Notes under the pieces: generated by a model | Told to the model about the DNA's origin: nothing | Database searches by the model: none | Seen by the model: the letters and a program-made list of their open reading frames with translations, nothing else | Assembly: GCF_000720175.1 (NCBI RefSeq) | Contig: NZ_JOIX01000036.1 | Location: forward strand, 14,601 to 78,600 | Direction: 5' to 3' | Source of the DNA: Streptomyces sp. NRRL S-337 | GTDB lineage: Bacteria > Actinomycetota > Actinomycetes > Streptomycetales > Streptomycetaceae | DNA: 64,000 nucleotides | Translations under genes and position numbers: made by a program | Shown here: positions 17,322 to 26,617 of the stretch, in pieces | Layout of the letters: each line of letters starts with the position of its first letter | Numbering within the stretch: position 1 is the stretch's first letter

Positions 17322-17924
17322 TCAGCGTCCGGGAGCCAGCAGGAGCACGGCGGCGAGGGCCATCAGCAGGGCGCCGAGCGCGCCGACCGCCAGCATCAGC
17401 GCCCGCAGGCGACGGGCCCGCCGGTCGGCGGGCGCACCGGGCCCGGGCGAGGGCCCCGGGGCGACCGCCGCCGCCCGGCCCGGTCCGTCGGCCCCCGCGG
17501 ACCATTCCGCCCCGTGCTCATCCCTCCGTTCCTCGTCCCGGGCAGGCAGCTGCGCGACCTGCGTACGGACCGCGCCCGGCGCCGCCGCGGCCTCCCGTAC
17601 GGCCCACGCCGGAGCGGCCCGTATCGCCTCCCTCCGTACGTCGTGCCGCAGCTCGGCCCGGCTCCAGGCGCGTTCGGCCGGTTCCCACCGCATGACGAGG
17701 TGTCCCGGGTCGGTGCCGGTCGCCTCGGCGAGCGCGACGACGGCGCGGCGCGGCGGCAGCAGCCGCCCGTCCAGATAGCGCTCCCACGACGTCTTGCTGT
17801 AACCGGTGCGGTCCGCGACGGCGGCCACACTCAGCCGGCTCCGGTCCACCAGACCGCGCAGCCGTTCCGTGAACTCCCCTACCGCCGGATCGAGTTCTCG
17901 CGGCAGTGCCTTCCAGCGAGGCAT
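17322..17924 (-). CDS. membrane-tethered HTH protein, third of three tandem paralogues
   Basis: This 200-residue protein starts MPRWKALPRELDP. Residues about 17-70 form an XRE-like helix-turn-helix with the paralogue signature Y-S-K-T-S-W-E-R-Y-L-D-G-R-L-L-P-P-R. A helical Arg/Ala/Glu region and a Pro/Gly linker follow, and one membrane helix (about 172-197) ends the protein with only PGR outside. It thus keeps the DNA-binding and tether parts of its two upstream neighbours but lacks an outer sensor domain. The gap to the next paralogue is 273 nt, so it probably has its own promoter. The role is unknown; membrane-linked transcription control is inferred. Confidence 0.8.
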   Translation of the reverse strand: MPRWKALPRELDPAVGEFTERLRGLVDRSRLSVAAVADRTGYSKTSWERYLDGRLLPPRRAVVALAEATGTDPGHLVMRWEPAERAWSRAELRHDVRREAIRAAPAWAVREAAAAPGAVRTQVAQLPARDEERRDEHGAEWSAGADGPGRAAAVAPGPSPGPGAPADRRARRLRALMLAVGALGALLMALAAVLLLAPGR

Positions 17925-18197
17925 GGCTTCCCCCTGTTTCGCCCACTCAGCGCCGCACCACGGCGCTACTCCCCCGGACCCGCCCTATTCACCCCCAGGA
18001 GGGACACCGCCATCCAGTGGAATGTCCCTTTCCCGCTGGGCGCACGGGAGCATTCGGGCAGTCGTCGTGCCCTCGTCGTGCCTCCCGGACGCGCCCCGCA
18101 CCGCCGTCCGCACCCGCGCCTCCGGCGGTCCACGGCTCCGGCGGTCCGCCGGCACCGGCGGCCTGCGGCTCCGGCGGCCTGCGCTCCGGCGGTCCGC

Positions 18198-19103
18198 TCA
18201 GTGCGCGAAACACTCGCGGGGGCCGCCGCCCGCGGGGTAGAGGCAGAGCCGGACGCCCCGCGGGCCGCGGGCCGCCGCCATCGGCGTGACGAGGTAGCCC
18301 TCGGCGTCGAACCGGTCCCTGACCCGCACCGACCGCGGCAGCGAGCCCGGTGCGGTGACCTCGATGCGGTCCCCGATCCGGCCGTCACGGAGTCGCCCCC
18401 AGGCCGCCTCGCACGCCGTGCCGTACCGCACCTGGATGTGCTCCCCGCGGGCGGTGGTGGCCTCGACGACCGTGTCCACCATGCCCTCGCCGCCGCAGAA
18501 CATCGACTGCGGGTCCTTGCCGTCGCAGGACCGTCCGCGGCAGCCGGTCACCGCCGAGGAGCTGGGCGTGGCGCTCGCGGCCGGGCCACCGCGGGCCTCC
18601 CCCGCCCGCTCCCCCGCCAGGAACGTCACCGCCACGACCAGCGCCAACACCCCGGCACCGGCCCCGGCCACCACGGCCACCACCCGCCGGTACCTCCTCG
18701 GGGGCGGCAGCTGCTCCGGCTGTTGTGGCTGTTGCTGCTGTTGTGGCTGTGCGGGGTGAGTCTCCGCCGCAGGGCCCGGCTCGACCGTGGCGTCCCGCGC
18801 GGCCGCGGCCTCCGCCCGGTCCGCGGCGGGCGCCGCCCGTCCGCTCCAGGCCGCGTCCGCCAGTTCCCACAGCGCCAGCAGCCGCCCGGCCGGCTCGCCC
18901 GCCAGCCGGCACAGCGCCTCCACGGCGGCCCGCGGCGGCAGCTTCTTGCCGTTGAGATAGCGCTCCCAGGAGGACTTGCTGTACGGGGTGCGGGCCGCGA
19001 GCGCGGCCAGGCTCAGCCCCGTACGGCCGCGTAACTCCCTCATCCCCGCGGCCAGTCGGGAGCTCTCGACACCCTCGCACAGCCCGCTGCCGGGGCCGCT
19101 CAC
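18198..19103 (-). CDS. membrane-tethered HTH protein with DUF2690-like outer domain
   Basis: The start is GTG 19103, overlapping the stop of the previous paralogue (GTGA), with GGAAGG ahead, so the two are coupled. Residues about 15-70 hold the HTH (LSLAALAARTPYSKSSWERY, then LNGKKLPPR). A Gln/Pro-rich linker (about 125-140) and one membrane helix (about 145-167) follow. The outer domain opens with CRGRSCDGKDPQSMFC, the Cys pattern of DUF2690, and ends in a second Cys pair. The protein has 301 residues. The layout suggests that an extracellular signal is passed to a cytosolic DNA-binding domain. Ligand and target genes are unknown. Confidence 0.85.
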   Translation of the reverse strand: MSGPGSGLCEGVESSRLAAGMRELRGRTGLSLAALAARTPYSKSSWERYLNGKKLPPRAAVEALCRLAGEPAGRLLALWELADAAWSGRAAPAADRAEAAAARDATVEPGPAAETHPAQPQQQQQPQQPEQLPPPRRYRRVVAVVAGAGAGVLALVVAVTFLAGERAGEARGGPAASATPSSSAVTGCRGRSCDGKDPQSMFCGGEGMVDTVVEATTARGEHIQVRYGTACEAAWGRLRDGRIGDRIEVTAPGSLPRSVRVRDRFDAEGYLVTPMAAARGPRGVRLCLYPAGGGPRECFAH

Positions 19104-20035
19104 CGGCGCAGCACCTTCCAGGTGTCGGGGCCCACGATCCCGTCCGTGGGCAGCCCGGCGGCGGCCTGCAGCCGCTTGACGGCGCGCATGGTGTGCTCCC
19201 CGACAATGCCGTCCACGGGTCCCGGGTCGTAGCCCCGGTGGTTCAGCAGGCACTGCGCCTCGACCACCTCCCAGCCGGTCGCGCCGCTGCCCAGGATCGC
19301 CGTGGTGCTGCGGCTGCGGTCGGCGGTCAACACACCTGCGGCGCGCCGGACATGGCAGCGGAAGGTCTCCCCCACGCGGTGGCTGAACGCGGGTGTGGCG
19401 GCGGCGGTCCGGCCGGCCGTCGCCGTGCCGCTCCCGCGTCCGCCGCCACCGTCGTCCTGCCAGGGCCGGACGGCCAGCAGCACCACCGCGGCCACCGCGA
19501 CCACGACCAGCCCGCCGAGCAGGGCGAGCGGCCCGCGCCGCAGCCACGAACGACCGGGCGGCGCCACAACGGGCGCGGGGGCGGCGGAAGTTGAAGGGGC
19601 GGGTGCCGGGGTGGCAGGTGCCGGCGTGGCCGGTGCCGGGGTGGCCGGTGCCGGGGTGGCGGGTTCGTCCTCCGCGGGCGGGGCGGCCTCGTCCCGCTCC
19701 GCCGCCCCCGGGGAGCGGGACTGCCCCGCCCGCTCCGAAGGTCCGACAGGCCGGGCCCCCGCCCGTTCCGCGCCCCACGCCTGCGCCGCGACCTCGTGCA
19801 GCGCCAGCAGCCGGGTCGGGTCGGCGCCGCAGACCCGCGCCAGCGCCACCACCGCCTCCCGCGGCGGCAGCTTCTTGCCGTTGAGATAGCGCTCCCAGGA
19901 AGACTTGCTGTAGGCGGTCTTGGCGGCGAGCGAGGCCAGGCTCAGCCCGCTGTGGTCCTTCAGTCTCCGCAGCTGTACGACGAGCTGCCGCACCCGATGG
20001 TCGAGCGTTTCGGGCAGCCCTTTCCAACGCGACAT
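19100..20035 (-). CDS. membrane-tethered HTH protein with peptidoglycan-binding domain
   Basis: This 311-residue protein starts MSRWKGLPETLD, aligning with the start of the gene at 17322; ATG 20035 is therefore chosen although GGGGTGG ahead of it is weak. An HTH (about 15-70) with YSKSSWERYLNGKKLPPR is followed by a Pro-rich linker containing four ATPAP repeats, one membrane helix (about 180-200), and an outer domain ending in a PG_binding_1 module (CLLNHRGYDPGPVDGIVGEHT ... PTDGIVGPDTW). The wall-binding domain suggests sensing of peptidoglycan state (inference). It is the first gene of the coupled pair. Confidence 0.87.
   Translation of the reverse strand: MSRWKGLPETLDHRVRQLVVQLRRLKDHSGLSLASLAAKTAYSKSSWERYLNGKKLPPREAVVALARVCGADPTRLLALHEVAAQAWGAERAGARPVGPSERAGQSRSPGAAERDEAAPPAEDEPATPAPATPAPATPAPATPAPAPSTSAAPAPVVAPPGRSWLRRGPLALLGGLVVVAVAAVVLLAVRPWQDDGGGGRGSGTATAGRTAAATPAFSHRVGETFRCHVRRAAGVLTADRSRSTTAILGSGATGWEVVEAQCLLNHRGYDPGPVDGIVGEHTMRAVKRLQAAAGLPTDGIVGPDTWKVLRR
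19601..19660. repeat. 4 x 15-nt coding repeat
   Basis: Four nearly identical 15-nt units (GGTGCCGGGGTGGCC type) encode the A-T-P-A-P linker repeats of the wall-binding tethered HTH protein. Such repeats change copy number by slippage and would alter linker length. Confidence 0.85.
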
Positions 20036-20366
20036 GTTCCACCCCATACGCGTTTGCATTTCCCCCGAGGCCAGCAGCCCCCTACACGCCGATGATGGCC
20101 CGGATGCACCCTCCGGTTGCCCTTTTTACGGTTTCCGCACGGTATCCGGACATCCGTACCGCCCCCTTCCCCTCGCCCCGCCGTCCCACCGCGGCGTCCG
20201 CGGACCCGGTGTCCCCGCAGGTCAGCGGCTGGGACGTCCCAGGGGGTCCCCATCGGTCCGGAGTCTGTGGCGGCGGTGCGGCGCGGGGCGCACAGTCGGT
20301 GACGCACCACGGCGGCGCGGTCCACCCCGCGCCGCCTCCTGATCACCTACGGGGAGGAACCCGACC
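20036..20366. other. intergenic region between the HTH gene and the protease inhibitor
   Basis: About 330 nt of divergent leader. Short open frames exist but have no ribosome binding site or recognisable product. It should hold promoters for both flanking genes; I cannot pick out a convincing -35/-10 pair. Confidence 0.5.
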
Positions 20367-20774
20367 ATGAACGCTCGCAAGCGCTTCGCCCTCACCGCGG
20401 CCGCCGCGGCCGTCACCGGAGGGCTCGCGCTGGCCCCGGCCGTCAGTGCCAGCGCCGCCCCCGCCCCCGCGAAGCAGGGCTCGGCCACCGTCCTGCGGGC
20501 CCCGAGCAACTGCCCCCGCGGCTACCTGTGCGTCTACCCCCAGGCCAACTACAAGGGGACGCCGAAGAAGGTCGCGGGCAACAACCGCGACCTGCGGCGC
20601 TACGGCGGCGCCTTCAACTACCCGCTGTCGGCGTACAACAACGGCACCCGCTGCAACGTGACGGTCTGGGAGAAGCCCAAGTTCCGCGGCCACCACGCGA
20701 AGCTCAACCGCGGCACCGGCTGGAAGTTCATCGGCGCCAACCTCATGACCATCTACTCGAACAAGTGGTGCTGA
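20367..20774 (+). CDS. secreted peptidase inhibitor, I36 (SMI) family
   Basis: This 135-residue protein has a clear signal peptide (MNARKRF, hydrophobic Ala/Leu core, ASA-A cleavage near residue 30). The mature domain of about 100 residues has a beta-gamma-crystallin-like pattern (CPRGYLCVYPQANYKG ... VTVWEKPKFRGHHAKL) and four Cys that can form two disulfides, ending in KWC. This matches the Streptomyces metalloproteinase inhibitor family I36. GGGGAGGA lies ahead of the ATG. It is monocistronic, with a hairpin directly downstream. It probably protects the cell from its own or foreign secreted metalloproteases; the actual target is not known from sequence. Confidence 0.88.
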   Translation: MNARKRFALTAAAAAVTGGLALAPAVSASAAPAPAKQGSATVLRAPSNCPRGYLCVYPQANYKGTPKKVAGNNRDLRRYGGAFNYPLSAYNNGTRCNVTVWEKPKFRGHHAKLNRGTGWKFIGANLMTIYSNKWC

Positions 20775-20791
20775 CGCCCTGAAGCACACGG

Positions 20792-20831
20792 CGGCGGCCC
20801 GTCCTTCCACGGGGGAAGGGGCGGGCCGCCG
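20792..20831. terminator. terminator between protease inhibitor and DUF3017 gene
   Basis: A 10-bp perfect stem (CGGCGGCCCG at 20792-20801 with 20822-20831) is extended by CCTT/AAGG pairing inside the loop. It lies between convergent genes. Confidence 0.75.
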
Positions 20832-20857
20832 TCGTGCCGTGCGTCGCGGGCGCCGCG

Positions 20858-21286
20858 TCAGCGCACGGTGAAGTGCACGATGTCGTCCAGGAACGGGACG
20901 TGGATCCACGGCTTGGGCTGCACCATCATCGACAGCACCACGATCACGAAGCCGAGCACGCCGTACGTCGCCAGGTCCGTGAAGCGGGAGCGCACCGCGA
21001 GCATGCCCACCGACGGCAGCGCCCAGCGCAGCGCGGCGCCGCCCAGCAGGGACAGCCCGACGACCAGGCTGCCGATGCGGAACGCGTCGAGCGCGACCAG
21101 CAGCAGCCCGAGGGCGACCCCGCCCATGACCGTGAGCAGCGGCCACTGCCGGGCGGGCGCGGAGTGCTCGCCGGAAGCGGCCCGTCCGCCGCCCTCCGGC
21201 CGGGCCGTGTCGCGGGTCAGCGTCGGGAAGCGGCGCGAGGAGCGCTGCGGCTCGGAGGCGCCGTCCGAATGCGCTTCGGCTGGCAT
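20858..21286 (-). CDS. DUF3017 membrane protein
   Basis: This 142-residue protein has a polar N-terminus of about 45 residues and then three hydrophobic helices (about 48-65, 70-90 and 105-125), ending IHVPFLDDIVHFTVR. This matches DUF3017, an actinobacterial family routinely found next to folD. The ATG at 21286 has AAGGGA about 10 nt ahead. It follows folD by 95 nt on the same strand and is probably co-transcribed. Function is not known. Confidence 0.85.
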   Translation of the reverse strand: MPAEAHSDGASEPQRSSRRFPTLTRDTARPEGGGRAASGEHSAPARQWPLLTVMGGVALGLLLVALDAFRIGSLVVGLSLLGGAALRWALPSVGMLAVRSRFTDLATYGVLGFVIVVLSMMVQPKPWIHVPFLDDIVHFTVR

Positions 21287-21381
21287 GGCTGGAGGTCCCT
21301 TCGGTTTCTGGTCCGGCGGTCCGCCCGGCCGTCCGCGGCCGGGCGTCACCTCTTCGAGGGTACGGGCAAGCAACGGGCGGC

Positions 21382-22236
21382 TCAGCCGGCCGCGCGCTCG
21401 GCCGCCTCGACGACGTTGACCAGCAGCTGGGCGCGGGTCATCGGGCCGACGCCGCCGGGGTTGGGGGCGACCCAGCCGGCCACCTCGGCCACGCCGGGGT
21501 GCACATCGCCGACGATCTTGCCCTGCTCGTCCCGGCTGACGCCGACGTCCAGGACGGCCGCGCCGGGCTTGACGTCCTCCGGCTTGATGATGTGCGGCAC
21601 ACCGGCCGCCGCGACGATGATGTCGGCCTGCCGCAGGTGCGCGGACAGGTCGCGGGTGCCGGTGTGGCACTGGGTCACGGTCGCGTTCTCGGACTTGCGG
21701 GTGAGCACCAGCGGCATCGGGCGGCCGATGGTGATGCCCCGGCCGACCACGACGACGTGGGCGCCCTTGATCTCGACGTCGTGGCGGCGCAGCAGCTGGA
21801 CGATGCCGTACGGGGTGCACGGCAGCGGGCCCTCGATGCCGAGCACCAGCCGGCCCAGGCTCATCGGGTGCAGCCCGTCGGCGTCCTTGGCCGGGTCCAT
21901 CAGTTCCAGGACGCGGTTGGCGTCGATGCCCTTGGGGAGCGGGAGTTGGACGATGTAGCCGGTGCAGGCCGGGTCCTCGTTCAGCTCCCGGACGACCGCC
22001 TCGATCTCCTCCTGGGTGGCGGTCTCCGGCAGTTCGCGCTGGATCGAGGCGATGCCGACCTGTGCGCAGTCACGGTGCTTGCCGTTGACGTACCAGCGGC
22101 TGCCGGGGTCGTCGCCGACCAGGAGGGTGCCCAGGCCGGGCTGGACGCCCTTGGCCTTCAGGGCCTCGACGCGGGCGGCGAGCTCGGACTTGATAGCGGC
22201 TGCGGTGGCCTTGCCATCCAGAATCTGGGCAGTCAT
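21382..22236 (-). CDS. folD: methylenetetrahydrofolate dehydrogenase/cyclohydrolase
   Basis: This 284-residue bifunctional enzyme makes 10-formyl-THF from methylene-THF, supplying the purine pathway (purN and purH are 2 kb away). Visible features are the substrate site YVNGKHRDC with catalytic Lys, [10 protein letters not shown], the [11 protein letters not shown] loop, and the NADP-binding [13 protein letters not shown]. The ATG at 22236 is preceded by GGGAGGATGGAGAC. It is followed by DUF3017. All key residues are present and the length is standard. Confidence 0.97.
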   Translation of the reverse strand: MTAQILDGKATAAAIKSELAARVEALKAKGVQPGLGTLLVGDDPGSRWYVNGKHRDCAQVGIASIQRELPETATQEEIEAVVRELNEDPACTGYIVQLPLPKGIDANRVLELMDPAKDADGLHPMSLGRLVLGIEGPLPCTPYGIVQLLRRHDVEIKGAHVVVVGRGITIGRPMPLVLTRKSENATVTQCHTGTRDLSAHLRQADIIVAAAGVPHIIKPEDVKPGAAVLDVGVSRDEQGKIVGDVHPGVAEVAGWVAPNPGGVGPMTRAQLLVNVVEAAERAAG

Positions 22237-22374
22237 GTCTCCATCCTCCCGGATGAGGGCGGTCACCTTCCACTCAGGGCGCGCGCCGGGGCCGCGCAGC
22301 CGGTCGCGCGGCGGCCCGCCCCGGGCCCCATCAGCCCCTGCAGAAACCGGACATGATATGGCCGGAAGTGATCA

Positions 22375-22403
22375 TTGCACTTGGACAACGGCTCCGCTAT
22401 CTG
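22375..22403 (+). promoter_or_regulatory. candidate promoter of the RDD gene
   Basis: TTGCAC, 17 nt, TATCTG resembles a vegetative -35/-10 pair, 140 nt ahead of the RDD ATG in the divergent folD/RDD intergenic region. It is based on consensus similarity only. Confidence 0.3.
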
Positions 22404-22542
22404 ACTGGACAGAGTCAACGCCCACCTAGAAGGATTGACGCCGCAGTGCCGCAGGCATCGTCGGGGGCGGGCCAGTGAAACCTGTTTTTCCTCCGAGTCA
22501 CGCTGCGTCGTCCCCCACTGACCCAACGGAGGAAAACACCAC

Positions 22543-23271
22543 ATGAGTTTCGGCGACCCGAACAACCCGTACGGCCAGCCCCCGCAGGCCCCGCAGGCGC
22601 CCTACGGGCAGCAGCCCCCGGTGCCCCCGCAGGGCGGCCCCGGCTACGGCTACCCGCAGCAGCCGCAGGCCCCGCAGCAGCCGTACGGCTACCCCCAGCA
22701 GCAGGCCGCGCCGCAGCAGCCGTACGGCGGCTACCCGCAGCAGGCCGGCTACGGCATGCCGGGCATGCCGCAGGGTTACGCGAGCTGGGGCGCGCGCGTG
22801 GGCGCCTACCTCATCGACTACCTGATCGTGGGTCTGCTCCCGACGATCCTGTACTTCGTCGCGCTGGCCATGTCCGCCAGCGCCGCGACGGTCACGCCGG
22901 ACACCTCGTCCTGCCCGCCGGGCGACATCCAGTGCATCAGCGACGCCTACAACAAGGCCGCGGACACCGCCACTCCGGTCGGCTCGTTCGTGCTCATCGC
23001 GATCGCCGGTCTGATCGGCCTGGCCGCCGGTCTGTTCGTGCTCGCCAAGGAAGGCAGCACCGGCCAGACCCCGGGCAAGAAGGCCCTGGGCATCCGCCTC
23101 GTCAAGGAGGCCACCGGCCAGCCGATCGGCTTCGGCATGGCCTTCGTCCGGAAGCTCTGCCACATCCTCGACGGGTTCTGCTGCCTGGGCTACCTGTGGC
23201 CGCTCTGGGACGAGAAGTCGCAGACGTTCGCGGACAAGATCGCCGGCACGGTGGTCGTCAAGTCCCAGTAA
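22543..23271 (+). CDS. RDD-family membrane protein with QPYGYP-rich N-terminus
   Basis: This 242-residue protein has residues 1-80 made of Pro/Gln/Tyr/Gly repeats (QQPYGYPQQ), a cytoplasmic low-complexity tail common in Streptomyces. The RDD domain follows with its Arg-Asp pair (RVGAYLIDYLIVG), hydrophobic helices, and GQTPGKKALGIRLV, the most conserved RDD signature. Four Cys sit in and after the loop SSCPPGDIQC. GGAGGAAAA precedes the ATG. The next gene has a similar N-terminus. RDD proteins are membrane proteins, some linked to ion or compatible-solute transport; its actual substrate is unknown. Confidence 0.88.
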   Translation: MSFGDPNNPYGQPPQAPQAPYGQQPPVPPQGGPGYGYPQQPQAPQQPYGYPQQQAAPQQPYGGYPQQAGYGMPGMPQGYASWGARVGAYLIDYLIVGLLPTILYFVALAMSASAATVTPDTSSCPPGDIQCISDAYNKAADTATPVGSFVLIAIAGLIGLAAGLFVLAKEGSTGQTPGKKALGIRLVKEATGQPIGFGMAFVRKLCHILDGFCCLGYLWPLWDEKSQTFADKIAGTVVVKSQ

Positions 23272-23393
23272 CGCACCGGCATTCCGGCCGGGGCACCGCC
23301 CCGACGGACGTGCGCCACTCCCCGAAGGCCCCCTCGCAACAGCGCGAACGGGGCCTTCGCGGCTCCGTTCAAGTCGCCTGAAGGACACCGCTC

Positions 23394-23954
23394 GTGAGCT
23401 ACCCCAACCCCAACCCCTACGGCCCGCCTCCGGGCCAGCAGCCCGGCTACGGCTATCCCCAGCAGCCGCCGCAGCCCTCGCCGTACGGCCCCTACCCGGG
23501 CGGCCCGATGCCCGGCATGCAGCCGCAGTACCCGACGGTGATGCCCGGCGGGGTCAAGGCCGCCCGGGTGATGCTGTTCGTGCTGGCCGGGCTGAACCTC
23601 ATCGGCCTGGTCCTCGCCGTGGCCGGACTGGGCGGCGTCAGCAAGGCGTCGCACAACGCCTCGGCGTACACCACCAGTGACGACATCACGGCGATGAACA
23701 TCGGCAAGGGCCTGCTGATCGCGGTCATCGTGGTCATCGTGATCTTCACCGTCACCGCGATCACCCTGGCCCTGCAGTTCGCCAACGGCGGTTCCGGCGT
23801 CCGCATCGGCACGATCGTCTTCGGCGTGGGCAACATCATCCTGAGCCTGCTCACCTTCCCGCTCGGCCTGGTCCACACCGTGCTGGGCATCCTGGTGCTG
23901 GTCTTCGTCTCCAAGGACGAGGGCAACGCCTGGTTCAACCGGCCGCGTTACTGA
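23394..23954 (+). CDS. membrane protein with Pro/Gly/Tyr-rich N-terminus
   Basis: This 186-residue protein starts at GTG with GAAGGACA ahead. Residues 1-55 are PGQQPGYGYPQQPPQ-type low complexity, similar to the RDD protein upstream. Hydrophobic helices then occur at about 60-82, 105-130 and 140-172. It lies 122 nt behind the RDD gene and may be co-expressed. A 15-bp terminator follows. No family with a known function is recognised. Confidence 0.78.
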   Translation: MSYPNPNPYGPPPGQQPGYGYPQQPPQPSPYGPYPGGPMPGMQPQYPTVMPGGVKAARVMLFVLAGLNLIGLVLAVAGLGGVSKASHNASAYTTSDDITAMNIGKGLLIAVIVVIVIFTVTAITLALQFANGGSGVRIGTIVFGVGNIILSLLTFPLGLVHTVLGILVLVFVSKDEGNAWFNRPRY

Positions 23955-23972
23955 CCGCACCGCACACACGGC

Positions 23973-24006
23973 GGAGGGCCGCACCCCGGCTGGGGTGCGG
24001 CCCTCC
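23973..24006. terminator. bidirectional terminator between the membrane gene and purH
   Basis: A perfect 15-bp stem (GGAGGGCCGCACCCC at 23973-23987, complement at 23992-24006) has a GGCT loop. It lies between convergent genes. Confidence 0.95.
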
Positions 24007-24021
24007 GGCCGTTTCGGCCGC

Positions 24022-25584
24022 TCAGTGGAAGAAGTGCCGGGCGCCGGTGAAGTACATCGTCACGCCGGCCTTCTTGGCGGCCTCGACGACCAGCTCGTCG
24101 CGGATCGAACCGCCCGGCTGAACGATCGCCCGGACGCCGGCCGCGATGAGGATCTCCGGGCCGTCGGGGAACGGGAAGAAGGCGTCGGAGGCCGCGTACG
24201 AGCCCCGGGCGCGCTCCTCACCGGCCCGCTCGACGGCCAGCTTGCAGGAGTCGACGCGGTTGACCTGGCCCATGCCGACGCCCACCGAGGCGCCGTCCTT
24301 GGCGAGCAGGATCGCGTTGGACTTCACCGCGCGGCAGGCCTTCCAGGCGAACGCCAGCTCGGCCAGCTGCTCGGGCGCCAGCGCCTCGCCGGCCGCCAGC
24401 GTCCAGTTGGCCGGGTCGTCGCCGTCGGCCTGGAGGCGGTCGGTGACCTGCAGCAGCGCACCGCCGTCGATCTGCTTGACCTCGACCGGGGCGGCCGGGG
24501 CACCCTCGGCGCGGAGCACCCGGATGTTCTTCTTCCGGGCGAGGATCTCGACCGCGCCGTCGTCGTAGCCGGGCGCCACGATGACCTCGGTGAAGATCTC
24601 GGCGACCTGCTCGGCCATCGCCACCGACACCGGGCGGTTGACGGCGATCACGCCGCCGTACGCGGAGACCGGGTCGCAGGCGTGCGCCCTGCGGTGCGCC
24701 TCGGCGACGTCCGCGCCGATCGCGATGCCGCACGGGTTGGCGTGCTTGATGATCGCCACACAGGGCTCGGCGTGGTCGTACGCGGCCCGGCGCGCGGCGT
24801 CGGTGTCCGTGTAGTTGTTGTACGACATCTCCTTGCCGTGCAGCTGCTCGGCCTCGGCCAGCCCGCCCTCGCCGGTCACGTACAGCGCGGCGCCCTGGTG
24901 CGGGTTCTCGCCGTAGCGCAGCACGTTCTTGCGCGCGTACGTCGCGCCGAGGAAGTCGGGGAAGCCGCTGTCGTCGGCGGCCGCGTAGTCGTCCGCGAAC
25001 CAGCCCGCCACGGCCACGTCGTACGCGGCGGTGTGCTGGAAGGCCTCCGCGGCCAGCCGCTTGCGGGCGGTCAGGTCGAAGCCGCCGTCACGGACCGCGG
25101 CGAGCACGTCGGCGTACCGGGCCGGGCTGGTGACGACCGCGACCGAGGGGTGGTTCTTGGCGGCGGCCCGGACCATCGAGGGGCCGCCGATGTCGATCTG
25201 CTCGACGCACTCGTCGGGGGTGGCACCGGAGGCGACGGTCTCCCGGAACGGGTAGAGGTTCACGATCACCAGGTCGAACGGCTCCACGCCCAGCTCCGCC
25301 AGCTGCTGCCGGTGGGCGTCCAGGCGCAGGTCGGCCAGGATGCCGGCGTGCACCTTCGGGTGCAGGGTCTTGACCCGGCCGTCGAGGCACTCGGGGAAGC
25401 CCGTCAGCTCCTCGACCTTGGTGACCGGCACCCCGGCGGCGGCGATCTTCCCGGCCGTCGACCCGGTCGAGACGAGCTCGACGCCCGCCGCGTGCAGGCC
25501 CTGGGCCAGCTCCTCCAGCCCGGACTTGTCGTAGACGCTGACCAGCGCGCGGCGGATGGGCCGCTTCGTACCTTCGGCGGTCAC
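24022..25584 (-). CDS. purH: bifunctional AICAR transformylase / IMP cyclohydrolase
   Basis: This 520-residue enzyme catalyses the last two steps of IMP synthesis. The N-terminal MGS-type cyclohydrolase domain runs to about residue 150 ([47 protein letters not shown]). The C-terminal AICAR transformylase domain contains [25 protein letters not shown] and the terminal [14 protein letters not shown] ... [13 protein letters not shown]. The GTG start overlaps the purN stop by 4 nt, showing translational coupling; AAAGG lies ahead. A strong terminator follows 15 nt past the stop. Confidence 0.97.
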   Translation of the reverse strand: MTAEGTKRPIRRALVSVYDKSGLEELAQGLHAAGVELVSTGSTAGKIAAAGVPVTKVEELTGFPECLDGRVKTLHPKVHAGILADLRLDAHRQQLAELGVEPFDLVIVNLYPFRETVASGATPDECVEQIDIGGPSMVRAAAKNHPSVAVVTSPARYADVLAAVRDGGFDLTARKRLAAEAFQHTAAYDVAVAGWFADDYAAADDSGFPDFLGATYARKNVLRYGENPHQGAALYVTGEGGLAEAEQLHGKEMSYNNYTDTDAARRAAYDHAEPCVAIIKHANPCGIAIGADVAEAHRRAHACDPVSAYGGVIAVNRPVSVAMAEQVAEIFTEVIVAPGYDDGAVEILARKKNIRVLRAEGAPAAPVEVKQIDGGALLQVTDRLQADGDDPANWTLAAGEALAPEQLAELAFAWKACRAVKSNAILLAKDGASVGVGMGQVNRVDSCKLAVERAGEERARGSYAASDAFFPFPDGPEILIAAGVRAIVQPGGSIRDELVVEAAKKAGVTMYFTGARHFFH

Positions 25585-26246
25585 GAGATACGTACCTTTC
25601 GTCCCTCAATGCGGTAGCCGTGCCGGGCCAGATGCCCCACGACCTCGACGAGCAGCGATCGCTCGACTTCCTTGATGCGCTCATGCAGCGCGGCTTCATC
25701 GTCCTCGTCCCGGATCTCGACCACGCTCTGCGCGATGATCGGGCCGGTGTCGACCCCGTCGTCGACGAAGTGGACGGTGCATCCGGTGACCTTCGCGCCG
25801 TACGCGAGCGCATCGCGCACGCCGTGGGCACCGGGAAAACTCGGCAGCAGCGCCGGGTGGGTGTTGACGATCCGGCCGCCGAACCGGGTCAGGAACTCCT
25901 TGCCCAGGATCTTCATGAAGCCGGCCGACACCACCAGGTCCGGCTCGTACGCGGCGGTCGCCGCGGTCAGCGCGGCATCCCACTGCGCGCGGCTGTCGTG
26001 CTCCTTGACCCGGCAGACGAAGGTCGGCAGGCCCGCCTTCTCGGCCCGCTCCAGGCCCGCGATGCCACCGCGGTCCGCGCCCACGGCCACGATCTCGGCG
26101 CCGTACTCCTCGGCTCCGCGGGCGGCGATGGCGTCCAGCAGGGCCTGCAGGTTCGTACCGGAACCGGAGACGAGCACGACGATGCGCGCCGGACGGGCGG
26201 GCCCGGCGGGTCGGGCGGGCGGGGCGGGGGGCGGGGACGAAGCCAC
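25581..26246 (-). CDS. purN: phosphoribosylglycinamide formyltransferase
   Basis: This 221-residue enzyme transfers the formyl group of 10-formyl-THF to GAR. An extra Pro/Ala-rich 20 residues precede the conserved start [19 protein letters not shown]. The catalytic Asn and His lie in [19 protein letters not shown] and the Asp in [12 protein letters not shown]. The GTG at 26246 is chosen (GAAAGAG ahead); an in-frame extension upstream has no support. It is coupled to purH. The gene on the other side is divergent, so its promoter lies in 26247-26617. Confidence 0.95.
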   Translation of the reverse strand: MASSPPPAPPARPAGPARPARIVVLVSGSGTNLQALLDAIAARGAEEYGAEIVAVGADRGGIAGLERAEKAGLPTFVCRVKEHDSRAQWDAALTAATAAYEPDLVVSAGFMKILGKEFLTRFGGRIVNTHPALLPSFPGAHGVRDALAYGAKVTGCTVHFVDDGVDTGPIIAQSVVEIRDEDDEAALHERIKEVERSLLVEVVGHLARHGYRIEGRKVRIS

Positions 26247-26617
26247 GGCGGGGCTCTTTCTCGATCTCGCGTGCGGTGAGCTCACATGCTTTGTGTGGTC
26301 GTACAAGGCCGCGGGTACCGCAGATCCGGGGAACCCTACGAAGGCGCCGACCGTCAGCAACGATACCGGCACACCGAGCGGCCCCCGCGGGACGGGGGCG
26401 GGGACGGGAGGTAGCGTCGGGCGTGAGACTGCACGCAGTTCGTGGTATCCGGCCGCCGGTCGCGAAGGCCCGCGTACGGACGAGACAAGGGGAAGACACA
26501 CTCCAGATGACGGACCGACGCCGCCGCGCGGCCCTCCTGCTCCCTCCCCCGGCCACCGCTGGGGGGCACCCCCGGCCCACCACCGCCCCCGGGGTGGTGC
26601 TGCTGCCGCGCGGCCGC
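26247..26617. other. divergent intergenic region purN / membrane protein
   Basis: About 370 nt with no convincing gene. A plus-strand extension to ATG 26507, preceded by GGGGAAG, could add 37 Arg/Pro-rich residues to the downstream protein. Promoters for both directions must lie here. Confidence 0.5.
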
